A stretch of DNA of 64,000 nt from Gliomastix tumulicola (Eukaryota; Ascomycota; Sordariomycetes; Hypocreales; Bionectriaceae). Made by a program: the position numbers and the translations under genes. Positions 21,863-32,537 of this stretch are shown piece after piece (positions within the stretch are counted from its first letter, which is position 1; every line of letters starts with the position of its first letter). The DNA lies in contig BCHX01000005.1 in assembly GCA_001599755.1 (NCBI GenBank), positions 2,352,409 to 2,416,408 on the forward strand, read 5' to 3'. The notes beneath the pieces were generated by a model. That model was given only the letters and a program-made list of their open reading frames with translations, did no database searches and had not been told where the DNA came from.

Positions 21863-22862
21863 AGTATGTGTCCACAAAAGTGGTAGGAAAGCCTCTTATA
21901 TCAGGACGTTAGAATCCAACTACCCTAGAGAACAAGCCACCACCACCACCCCCACCAAGAAATGGAATGCTCCATCGTGACATTCAGGTCCCTCCCTCAA
22001 CCTCGCATCAACCGTCCCTCTAGGCAGCAGTCAATCGGCTGCCCTTCCCCCCTTAGCACGACCCCAATTCCCCTTCAATTGCCCGCGCCCCTATCGATCC
22101 GAGCGAATCGGCCCGCCGGCAAGCCGCCCTGCTGCCTCTTTTGCCAATCACGAGCCGCCAGCTCGTCAGATTTTCTGGGAACGGCCGCCAAAAGGGACTT
22201 ACAGCCAACAGGTTCGACCACGACCCTCCCCGCCGCCGCCAGCGCCAAAAACCATCCCGTCGTAATCACCGAACCCAGCGAAGCAAGCCAGCCGAATCCA
22301 CATATCCCGAAGGAACTATCTTGGGTCATATACCTTGAGAAGAAGGGAGTTCTGGTGTATAATCCGGTGGAGGGGCTGGGAATTGGCTGCGCCCGATACG
22401 AGCTGGGAGAGCTACTAGGTAGGAGAGGGGGGGGGAATACAAAGTACAAACATATGCCTGCCTAGGAAGAGGGGGACTCTGCACCTCTCTCTCACTCTCA
22501 CTCTCTCCCTCGCACGCACAGGCTTCCCCCTATCTCTCGCTCGCTCGTTGAGAAAAGGATATTTAGCCTCCGTCGACCGCTGCCTGCCTTGGAGAAAAAG
22601 AGGGAAACCAACGCTTCGGTGCATGTCAGCCCGCCCACCATGCCGAGCCACCGTCGCCTAAAGCTGGACCTCCCCATCATCTTGATCTGACCGACGAAAC
22701 CGACGAAACAACCTTCGAACTCCCCCGTCCTCTGGGCTAGCTCCCGAGGCATACCTTTCCTATTCTTCTACGCGGCCGGGATATATTTTTCCTTTACGGA
22801 TCGGAGCCCGATCGAAACCATACATACAGAACCTGGGCTAGGCGGCGCGCGGGTGCTCGTTC

Positions 22863-24671
22863 ATGAACCCGTCCGAAAAGCGCCGTGGCGGAGCCGCCGC
22901 TCCGGGATCCAGCTCCGGCCACGTCCACCGCGCTGGACCTCACCACCCCGTGCCAGCCGGCGGGCGCCTGGGAGCCGGGCTTGGGAAGGGCAGGGACGAC
23001 GGCGGCGGCAAGGACGCGTCAGAGGCCACGGTCGGCACGACGACAACGACAACGACGATGCCTACGATGCCGCCCCGAGTGGCCGTCAGCAACGCCTCCG
23101 AGGAAGTATACGATGCCGGAGGGGCTGTTGGTGCTACGAGTGCGGCGGGCAGCCCTGGGGGAGCGGATCAAGATCGGCCGGATCGAGAGAGGGATCATGA
23201 GGGGCTCAATCATATCAGAGAGGGGAAGGAGAAAGAGAGAGACGGCACGGGACCACTGGCAGGCGGTGCCCAGCGGACAAACAGCGTCAGGAGCAGCACA
23301 GGCGGCGGCACCGTCGTGGGCTGGGGGGCCCCAGCAACGTCGTCGTCGTCGTCGTCGTCGTCGTCCAAGGCCAAGCAGCGCGAGCTGGCCACCGTCACGG
23401 CCCAGCTGCACGAGCGCGAGAAGCGCGTCGCCCACCTGGAGAAGGACATGGCCATCATGGAGCGCGAGTTCCAGCGGCAGCTCGACAAGCTCTCGCAGAA
23501 CGAGTCCGAGACGACGACCTTCTGGCAGACAAAGTACAGCCAGCTGAACCAGCAGTTCCTGCGCACCGACACCGAGCTGCGGCTGCTGCGCAACGAGGTC
23601 GAGGCCCGCGAGGAGGAGCGCGAGGAGCTCCGCCAGGGCTGGGAGGTGCTGCGCCGCGAGCTCAAGGAGAGGGACGACGACATCCGGGGGCTGAGGGGCC
23701 AGGTGCGCGGGCTCAAGGAGTTCGTGAGCACGAGCACGCGCACGGATGGGCAGACGAGCGACGAGGTCTTTGGGGACGGTATGACGAGGTTGGGCAATGG
23801 CCTTCAGAACTGGGTCATTGTGAACTTCCGGAAGGCCAAGATGGGTAAGCAAAATGAGCGCTTGACACATTTCTAGCACAACTGCGTGCTGGGGACTGGG
23901 ATTCCCTGGGCTGACATCGTTGGGCTTAGATCTCACAAAGGTCGATGAAACGACTTTAGCGGAGCTGAGTGAACTTGTGCCTATGTACGAGGAACTCGCT
24001 CTGACTTCCAAGGTCCACCTACTGCAGTCCATCGTATCAGCCGTCTTGGTTGAGATGGTCTTTGAGTCCTACTACGTCGGTCTGTCAAACGAGGCCATGG
24101 GCCAGTTTCGTCAGATGGAGAAGCTGCTCCTGTCCTTCAGTAAGTTCTTGCTCGGCATCCGCTGCATGTGCACCAAGCCCTTCTAACCTTGATACCCAAA
24201 TCTACAGCTGGCGCAGACGAACCAGTGAACCAATGGCGCTCCTCTACCCTAGCCCTCATCCGTCGCGAGGCCCCCCAGCGATTGTCTAATGAGACGACTG
24301 CCTTTGCCGAGCGTGTCATATCCCGTATCAACGGCCTCCTCGACGCCGCGACGTCCGCCACTCCCTCTGAGGCGAGGGACACTGCTCTGCGCGTTCTCGT
24401 CAACAACTCCATCGAGCTGGCCCGTCTTCTTGTCGTCCAGAAGGCCGTCCTCCGCGTCTACATGCCCCGGATCCTGCCGCATCACCGCGTGCTATTCGAG
24501 CCCGAGACTATGGAGGATATCGGGGGCGAGGACGAGGAAGGGCTGGCCGAGAGAGAGATCTGCTGCGTTACGTTTCCCGGCATCATCAAGAATGGCGATG
24601 AGAACGGGGGACACCTGCAGTACAGGAACGTCATTACGAAAGCGAGGGTCCTCTGTAGCCCCGAAGATTGA
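22863..24671 (+). CDS. Conserved fungal coiled-coil protein, function unknown
   Basis: Exons 22863-23844, 23930-24139 and 24208-24671 (85- and 68-nt introns, GTAAGC/TAG and GTAAGT/CAG) encode 551 residues. The first 165 are disordered and rich in Gly, Ser and Thr, with a Ser run coded by a GTC/TCG repeat. Residues about 168-300 are a continuous charged coiled coil (KAKQRELATVTAQLHEREKR onward). After LQNWVIVNFRKAKMDLTKVD comes an alpha-helical, leucine-rich C-terminal domain (LVPMYEELALTSKVHLLQSI, FESYYVGLSNEAMGQF, RVLVNNSIELARLLVVQKAV) ending in a short beta-like FPGIIKNGDENG segment. The domain layout is common in ascomycete hypothetical proteins, but I cannot name a family or role. Frame continuity and conserved-looking blocks across both introns make the gene itself secure. 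Confidence 0.85.
23338..23369 (+). repeat. Trinucleotide run coding for poly-Ser
   Basis: About nine to ten CGT/TCG-type triplets inside the first exon of the coiled-coil gene, translated as a Ser tract before the coiled coil. Confidence 0.75.
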
Positions 24672-25194
24672 GCTGGCTTCGAAGAGACCTATCGCTGCCA
24701 CCACTCACGTCTTCTTCACATCCGATACAACCTCAGCACTTACGCTCCAGCGCCGAGTAATTAGTAGACACTCTGGTCATGCGCTGAGCTGGAATAAAGA
24801 TCTCCAGCCTAAGCTCATCCATATTTGGGATCACGCGGACATAAGATGCCCGCGTCGTTCTCATCTCATCTCTTCTAGCTGGTTTTGCTTCAACGGCGAA
24901 ACATATCCTTCATATCCCACGACCTAGACAGCATTTTGGGTCTGCAGGGCCCTCTAGATACGAACTAGAAGCGCAGGCTGCGCATGTCACGTTACGATGA
25001 ATGAAATAGCCCTGATTGTTCTGTTTACCGCCTCACCGGATCCTGGACCTCGCCGGAAACCCAGTCTAGAGGGTCCCGTTCTTACGTATTACCCCTTGTT
25101 CGAGAGACCGTCCCTTTCTCTTGTATTTGTATTCCACGTGGAGAGGGTTCAAGGGGGGGCCATTACCTTTATCTACGAGCGCATGGAGAGCATG

Positions 25195-25232
<38 letters not shown>

Positions 25233-25602
25233 GAACGCATTGGGCACGTCGCCAAGACATCGGAAGGCGCTGATTATTTATACTTCTCGCGCATTCTTTG
25301 CGTCTGCCGTGAGAGGGTGTTGCTGAAGGCTGCTGCAGCACGTGGGCCGTCGTGATAGGTACTACGGTATTCTGGGAAGCGTCGGTTGGTTAGACCGCAT
25401 TGCCTGCCTGGTGGTTGCGAAAAAGAAAAGACAAACAGAAAAACAGAAAAACGAAAGTATCAATCAGGGCGCTGTGTGTTATTGCCCTCTTCAAGAGAAT
25501 GCGGCGCGTTGATGTCTTCTCGGGGTAGAGCACTCGAAACACACTGTAGACGCGCGTCTTCCCCTTAGGAGACAAAGTCCATCCGTTTCGTAGGCACTGT
25601 CT
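24672..25602. other. Convergent intergenic region with CT microsatellite
   Basis: This 0.9-kb stretch lies between two facing genes. It holds a long perfect CT repeat (25196-25230) and otherwise nothing gene-like. Confidence 0.5.
25196..25230 (+). repeat. (CT)17 microsatellite
   Basis: About 35 nt of perfect CT dinucleotide repeat in intergenic DNA; likely length-polymorphic. Confidence 0.9.
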
Positions 25603-27795
25603 CTACTCAACTTGAATGCACGGTAGAGTGCTCTTCCCTGGGACGATGTCGATGTCTCTGCCATCCCAGTACTCCAGCATGTCGTATCCCATCATAAAGA
25701 ACCAAGCGAGCTGCTGGTTGCTCATGTCAGTAACAAGGATAATGCCGTCTATACTAAAGCTGTCGAATCCCTTCTCCCAGTACGTACCCTGCTAAGAGTG
25801 TCCCATTTGAAGTGCGGTGCGGTCTGGTCGTGCGTTGCGTTGACAAGAACCGCTTGGACGAATCTCTCGCGGACCGGTCCGTCAGAGAACATGAACGTTA
25901 TCGACCGGAGGGGAGAAGAAGTGCTGTCTTCTGCTGCTTGGTAGATGGTCGATATTGTCTCGGGTTGAGCAGGGTCCCAGCGGCCCAGGGTCTGTTTCGT
26001 GCCGTCCTGGAACACCGCCAGCAGACCGCCACACCGCGAGCCAACCTTCTGAAGCCTGATCTCTCGTGCGTCAAGGAACGCAGCCTTGGTAGCGAAGGTC
26101 CCCTGGTCGTAGTACTCGCAGAAAGACCCCTTCTCTAAATTGGTTAGCGCCGGCACAGACAGGGCCGGGGGTGGCGTTGTTCGAGGTTGCTGCTTCCTCG
26201 TCTCCTGCACAACGCCTAGGCTTCTTAGGTGAAATGCTTTTCTAGTCATCGGCTTGACGAAAAGGCCGGTGGCGCGGTGCGTGGCTTCGTGGCCGAATGG
26301 AGAGAGGAGCGGCTCCGCAAGCGGCCAGTCAGGCACGAGAAAGGGGCCGTAGTATAAAAACCGGTCGAGAGATGTCTGTATCTGTAGACGCGTCACGACT
26401 GTAAGCGAGGGTGAGATCGAGGAGAGAGAGAGAGGTACAGAACAAGGGCCCCTACAAGCAAGTATGGTCCTAGGCAAAAGAGTGGCACGTTCGAGCGTCG
26501 AGCGATCGCATAAACTGAGTCGACGATCTCGTTTGGCCGCAGGTAGAAGGTCATCGGAGTTGAGAACTTGTGAGGCATCCCTAGTCTCAACGAGTCACCC
26601 CCATCGACTTGGATACAGCTCATGCCGCTTGCGTTGCTGAAGACGGTGAGGGCGTGTTCTTTCCCATCAGCCGAGGGCAATGGCAGATAGTGAGCAAAGC
26701 AAGAGTTCGGATCGCCCCTAATGCCCATATGTGACAAGGAGATGTCGATAAGAGAGCGCTTGCCTCGCCCGGGGGAGCCCATATCGCGATCCCAGATAAT
26801 GTGAGGCCCGTCATCGTGTGATGTCGTGGTGGCTTCCCGAAGCTCTTGGCCATCGACTCGGAAGGCCAGCGACAAAACCTTGTAACCCTAATAGCAGTGT
26901 GTTAGCTATTAAAACTAATAGATTGAGGTGACCGTATCCGCAGAGCACTGACATCTGAATGAAGTGTCAAGCCCTGCAAGTTGGTCCCACGGACAAATTT
27001 CATCCATTTCTGAGGAGGGTCGCCCAGCCAGGCCGAGGCCGAGCCGTCCTGGTAGTGAACCCGCAGGGCAACAATACTATAGAACCCGAGAGCATACTGC
27101 ACCCCTTCTATCGGCTTGTCTGACAGTGTGATCTGACAGTCATGGGCAGCTTCTGAGCCGGCCGCTATTCGCACCAAGCAACTCTCCCCGAGAATGTCAA
27201 TCGTGTCAGCCCTGAGAGCGCCTAGCGATACACAATCCTCCAAAGGCAACACCGCAGACAGCGATCGGTGGATAGGCACCTTCCCCGCTAGCAGTCCTCG
27301 ATGGCTTTCCACCCAAGCGAGTGTGTCCAGGCAAGATGCGAGTGACAGGAAGATACCAGGCGGGATCATGCTGCACACTATTCCTTGGAGTTCGGGGGGC
27401 AGCTTCTCCCTCACGTCCCGCACAGCCAAGCCCGCCCGCGTCGAGGAGGAGACACCATAACGGGGAAGCTGTAGCAGTCGCCCTCGGTGATCCTGCAGGC
27501 GCCTCGCATCAGCCCAGGGCATGACGGGGCGCAGCAGCCACCCCAAGTCATGGAGCAGCTGCAGTGAGGCCCGGCCCAGCCTCGCTCGAGCAAGCTGGAG
27601 ACAGGGCACATGGACCAGGTTCGCTGTGTTGTCCAGTTGGCACCTGGAGCACCCGTAGCAGAGATCCGTGCGCCGCCGCTCCAGCTCCGCGCGGACCGTC
27701 TCGCCCTCGACGTCCACGAACAGGCCTGTCTCGATCTCAGTCTTGAAGCGGATCATGTAATCCTTGTGGCGAGACTCTGTGCCGTCAGCCGGCAT
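25603..27795 (-). CDS. F-box domain protein with apparent frameshift
   Basis: Exons 26953-27795, 26456-26887 and 25603-26381 give about 684 residues. Introns have GTCAGT/TAG (GCTAACAC branch) and GTAGGG/CAG borders; the second is less certain. A Cys-rich N-terminal segment (LCYGCSRCQ, then VPCLQL; 45-66) is followed by a degenerate F-box at about 131-170 (KLPPELQGIVCSMIPPGIFL). The long C-terminal half has the beta-rich pattern of the large mould F-box family (FVRGTNLQGLTLHSDGYKVL, TAPHFKWDTLS, FDSFSIDGIILVTDMSN). Such proteins are SCF ubiquitin-ligase substrate receptors. Near 25776-25795 the frame must shift by one base to pass from KWDTLSRV to WEKGFDSFSIDG; unshifted, it stops at 25749. 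This may be a sequence error or a real lesion. Targets are unknown. Confidence 0.75.
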
Positions 27796-30339
27796 GCTGA
27801 AGACTAGACGCCGGGGTTCACATCAGATCAGCTCAAAGCAAGCTGACTTCTAGCATGTATTCCTTACAACACAGGACCTCCTCTGTCCAGCCTTCAGGGG
27901 GCGATGCGGACCCTCGAACAACATCTCGATGCAGAATCAGGTCTACATTTTGACGGCAAAAAACGCAGTATGGCTCGACAAGAATATGCCGAGGCGCTGC
28001 CATTCACGCGGGAGGGATTAGACTTGGTGCAGATAATGGCGTCAATACTCGTCGGGCGCTGACCACAGCAAGGGATATTCCAGTTCCAGTTGCAGTGGCA
28101 CTTGGAAGTGAAGCTCAGCGCAATCACGTGATAATGTGTGTGTGTGTGATCCCGTCACTTTTTCCTCCCAACGCTTGACGAGACTCAGCAGCGTTCGTTC
28201 TCAGCTCGATGGCCCTTCCGCTTTAGGCAAGTCGTGATTCCTTGTGACTGGGAGCAGGGTGAGAAAAGGGGTCACATTTCAGTTTCTATAAAAAAAGATG
28301 AGGGATTGTATGAAAAGGATTCAGCTGCAATCAATCGACTTAATCAAGCCTTCGAGATTCAGACAAAAGGGATTACGTACTCACAGCGATAGCCGCCCGC
28401 CTTCTGCTCAACTCCGCCCCCTGTTCTGTGCCCCCCCTGGAGAGACGCACGTCTTAAAAGCCAATTGCAGGCATGATTGGTAGGGAAGGACGACGTAAGC
28501 CCAAACGTGCAACACACCTCCGTGCCTGTTGAGTCACAGGGATGTGGGGGGAAGCAGGTAGAAATGATTCATTCACCTGTTCCCCAGGCACACCCGACCT
28601 TATCTGCCGAGCCTGAGCACCAGAAGACCTGACGAAAAGGACTGATCTCTCGAAGCCATAACCCACTGCCCGTTGCTTATTGCCCGACAATAAGCGGCAC
28701 GGTCACGGATTCCAAATCGCGGGCGGCAAAGGACAAACAGTGTTTCCATCCTTTGTCGCGCTGCCGGGACTGTACTTGGCTATAAATGGATTGGCACGAT
28801 TGATTTGATCCAGCAGATCGGTAGGGGGGGTGCTGGTGGCCCCGTTTGCATGTTCTGCACATGTATTCACGGAGTGAGTACAACTCTCTCTCTTCGCTCC
28901 TTCGCTCCCTTTTGCATGTGACGGGATGCATGAAATTCGAAGTGTAAAAATCCCCATCCTTGACGACTTGTAGACAATCGGTCCGGGCGGCGGCCGACGA
29001 GTGCAGAGACATAACCCAAGACTGAATTGAAGGCGCCAGCATTCGGAGAAATTGCGCGGCGTCGCAACACAGCAAATGCGCCGCTCACGCTTGTGATCGC
29101 GTGGCCCAGCAAACACTGTCCGAACCCCTAGCAAAGGTCTAAAACTTGGAAGAGGGTACACGTACCGTATGTACCTGGAATTCTCTCAGAAATTCATCAG
29201 TGGTGGCACATCTCCTGAGCTGAACCTTCCGTCTAAAAACAGACGTGTCGCAACAGATGGCTGTATGGTCTGAGACATACATATATAGAAACAGCTACGA
29301 CCGAGCTGCATCATCATCAGCGGATGTGGAAGCGTTGCTTACTTGGGAATCGGTTCGGTATGGTTTGAGACGTGCCACTTGATGGGACAGAATTGCGACG
29401 TCTTCCAACTCACCCCAGCCAGTCCAATTGTCGTAAATTGCCCAAGAGTGTACCTCCAAGGGCAACACCCTGCTGGCAAGCAAGTATTTATTCCCCGAAG
29501 CTTCGGGGTTTGGAGGAGGCCACCCACCCAGTCACCACCTAATAGTTCCCGAGGACGCTATTTTCGACAATTGCCCCTGCTGTCTGGATGTGATGGTGGG
29601 ACACCCAGCTTTGCCGCATCATTTCTTCAACGGTCAAGTCTCAGAACAATGATGGTGTCGAGCGAGTACCTATCTTGAGTGCTTTGCGCGGATGATTCCC
29701 ACCCCCATTTCGGCCGAGAAGGACAACTGACTGGTCGACGAAATTCTGGAGCCTGGTGGTGGTTGCAGGGGGAGGCGGGCGAATGAATGCGAGTTAGCCA
29801 ATCGACCCTGGCTGGCAACCTGACAGGCCTCTCCATCTTTTTAAGGTCTGATCCCCCGCTGAAGAATCTCGAGGCCCTCGAGCTTCGTCACGGCCCCATC
29901 CCTCATCAGCTTGGGGAATTCCATTTCTCCCATTTGCTTGCTTCATTTCCCCTGGTTTTTCGAGCTGTTGCAAGCGCAGATTGATGTCTCTGCTCGACAC
30001 GGTTTTTGCCTTCAGTCCACCTCACCATCGAGCAGTGTCGTAAAGCAAGTCCTGCATGCCACTATTGGTGTCCTGTGCATACTTGAGTCACAAGCACTCC
30101 CCTCGAGATTTCGACAGGCTGCACGGTCTGTTGGCGGCTCTGGTGGTCGACCGTCATCAACACTGTCCCTGACGCATTTGCTTCCAAGCTCGTCCTGCTT
30201 CTCGATTCATGTTGGTCTTCCTCCCGTGGTCTTGGTCAGTTAGGCTCGTGCTAATGCTTGACATCCCGCAGTCATTCGTCAGTCGATCGGCCGATTTCGA
30301 TCCCAAGCCTTGCTTCCCGACCTTGATACCCTTCGAATC
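27796..30339. other. Divergent 2.5-kb intergenic region
   Basis: Between the F-box gene and the zinc-finger-like gene. A short GT run lies at about 28135-28148. Open frames up to 152 codons overlap one another and have no family pattern. Nothing else is recognised. Confidence 0.4.
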
Positions 30340-31182
30340 ATGGGGTCCTCCCAGAGAAGATCGTCGTCTTCGGAGAGCGATTTCCTAGGCATCAAGAGTG
30401 TCCTTGAACAACAGAATGCTCTCGCAAAGGAACGGCAGCTGCTCCAGACCAGTCCTACCCACGAGCTTCCCTATCAAGGGTCGACGCGTCCCGTTCCGAG
30501 GACGGCTGACGAAGGTTGGCGCCCCGGGATCCAACAACACTCCGTTTCCTTTACATTCTCCACGGAAGCTTCATCGCTCTTCGATACCCCATATCATCGA
30601 CCAACTCGTCCCATCTCTATTTCCGAAGAAACAGATGCGACGTCCGTGCTGGGGTCTGATACCGCATCGGTGCAGAGTCTCGGCGAACCACCCGGAACTG
30701 ACGAGATCAGGATCCCTTGCGAGTTTGCCGGTCTGTCCCTTTGCAATCGGAGATTCCGTCTCAGCGAAATCCATTCCTGGCTAAATCATGTGCAAGGGGC
30801 TCATCTTCATGGCCACCTTCCAAACGAAACGTGGTGCTGGTTTTGTGACAATATCACTTTCAAAACCACGTCAGGGCGCGATGTCGACAGGGTGGCATGC
30901 CTTCACGAACGAATGGCCCACATCGTCAACCACCTGAGCCATGATACCAATGTCGACCAACTCCGCATCCGACCAGACTTTCCGTTCTTGGACCATCTCG
31001 CGCAGCACAAGCTTATTCCGCAAGAAGTATTCGACATTGCCACGCAGTACACCGAAGTGCCTGAAAATCTTCGACAACGAGTACAAGGGCCCCCTTCTCC
31101 CCCGCCTCGACGGCGTGATGTCGTCCAGGAGACGCATCAGACGAGTCGCGGACGCCCACGGAACCAGAGATATCACCACTAG
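30340..31182 (+). CDS. Fungal protein with degenerate Cys/His zinc-binding motifs
   Basis: A single exon of 280 codons from ATG 30340 (TCATGGGG). The first 130 residues are Ser/Thr-rich and disordered. Residues about 132-200 contain paired Cys/His positions: IPCEFAGLSLCNRRF, then HSWLNHVQGAHLHGHLPNE, then WCWFCDNITF and VACLHERMAHIVNH. Together they read as two irregular C2H2-like units, as seen in many mould proteins of unknown role. The C-terminus is Pro/Arg-rich (PPSPPPRRR, SRGRPRNQRYHH) and basic enough to act as a nuclear-targeting tail. Zinc binding is inferred from spacing only. I cannot assign a pathway; a weak upstream in-frame extension to 30310 begins with TTG and was not used. Confidence 0.75.
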   Translation: MGSSQRRSSSSESDFLGIKSVLEQQNALAKERQLLQTSPTHELPYQGSTRPVPRTADEGWRPGIQQHSVSFTFSTEASSLFDTPYHRPTRPISISEETDATSVLGSDTASVQSLGEPPGTDEIRIPCEFAGLSLCNRRFRLSEIHSWLNHVQGAHLHGHLPNETWCWFCDNITFKTTSGRDVDRVACLHERMAHIVNHLSHDTNVDQLRIRPDFPFLDHLAQHKLIPQEVFDIATQYTEVPENLRQRVQGPPSPPPRRRDVVQETHQTSRGRPRNQRYHH

Positions 31183-32537
31183 GTTCCATCGTCCGTCGCC
31201 TAGATGTCGATGTCTCAAGCAAGCAAGCAAGGTAGATAGCTCAGAGTTATAATTTGTCGACTGATCGGAGGCGAGCAGAGGCTTTCATGGATTTTTTTGG
31301 GGGTATAGTGTTTCGTTTTTAGCCAGCCAGCGAGCTAAGCTCTTTTCTTTTTGTTGGTGGAAAACTCAGGTTGCATTGAGTGTCTGTTTTTTTCCTCGGG
31401 CCGCTGGACGGTAGCAGATGACTTTTCGTGCGTTGTATGAGTTGAGCGAGAGACCAAACGGCTTCGTTGGGTAGAATGTCGGTTGAATATGTGTCAGTCA
31501 TGATACTCTCAGTTGTTGTAAGCTGCTTCTGGAACATCTCTCGGTGCATGAGCTTCCTTTCTCGCGAGGTGGTAGGGCGTAGCAGTCGAACGTAGTGCTC
31601 GAAGGGACCGGACGGAGGGGTAGACAGAGGTCGTCGAGATCACTGCCGCAGCCGTTGATCCCAGTGACTGCCGAACTCGTCCATCTTCTTTTCCTCGTCA
31701 TTTTTAAAAAGATTTTCATCGTATTAATCCAGTCAGATGGTTGTGAATTGGACAAATGATGGTGAGGAATGGTTGCCGTGAAGGGAGAAACAAGCAGCCA
31801 GGCAGACGTGCCGGCGGAAAGTTGGTCCAGTCCCCATGACTAAACCCAATAAAATGGCAAGTGCCTGCCTGATCTGCCTTCCCTCCAAAAGTTCGTATCT
31901 GTTTCGCACTTGTGATTCATAATGACATGGCGGGACTTGGTGTGGAAGGTGCGAGCAAGGTGGACTCGCGCGGCAGGAACGAATCAACGCGACCGTGACG
32001 ACCAACCATCAACACGAAGACAGGCCCCTAATAAATAGGCCGAGAGGATATCAGCCTATAGAGAAGCAATATCAAGTGTCCGTCGGCCCGTGAAAACAAG
32101 AACGCAAATTTTTTCCCAATAAAGGTTCGAGTCATTGCAGAGGGTGCCACCGCATGAAGGGTGGCTGAGCACCGAGCAACGTGGCATTATCCCCCAATGA
32201 CGAAAGTATGGTGCCAAAACTCGGTTTCATACCATCCGTGAATAAAACAAGATACCTCCTGAGCGATCGCATAGACAAGGAGAGACGATGAGGGAGGGGG
32301 AGAGTTAAATGGTGTCTCAGGATGGATCGTGGCTGCAGGCATTGTACGCCTTATTTATTACCCTTCACCGACCCAGTAAGGCGGACAGACAAGGCACTAA
32401 GCACTTCACTCGTTAAATTGCGGTTCGCCTTGCCGAAATTCAATGGATATCGCTCGCCTCATCAAACTAACACATGTATAATTAAGCGCACACAATCCAC
32501 TAGCCGTCAAGACAGAGAACGAGATGGGGGTATCTTT
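31183..32537. other. Convergent 1.35-kb intergenic region
   Basis: 3' flanks of the zinc-finger-like gene and the TilS-like gene. AT-richer, with T runs near 31292 and 31386; only short unsupported frames. Confidence 0.45.

Larger units (their letters stand above)
21429..22862. other. Intergenic with one tRNA gene
   Basis: Apart from the tRNA gene on the minus strand and its T-run terminator, this holds a CT-rich block (22480-22540), typical of the leader of the following plus-strand gene. The frame at 21962-22465 (167 codons) has promoter-like composition and no recognisable domain, so it is not annotated as a gene. Confidence 0.5.

Noticed and set aside
21962..22465. 167-codon plus-strand frame before the coiled-coil gene
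   Set aside because: Pro/Ser-rich leader-like sequence without conserved pattern; lies next to the CT-rich promoter tract.
23019..24032. 337-codon minus-strand frame opposite the coiled-coil gene
   Set aside because: Leu/Arg/Ala-rich antisense of a coiled-coil exon; it crosses the first intron of the real gene and shows no family motif.
32120..32140. B-box-like GGTTCGAGTCA near 32124
   Set aside because: No T-stem pairing and no A box upstream.
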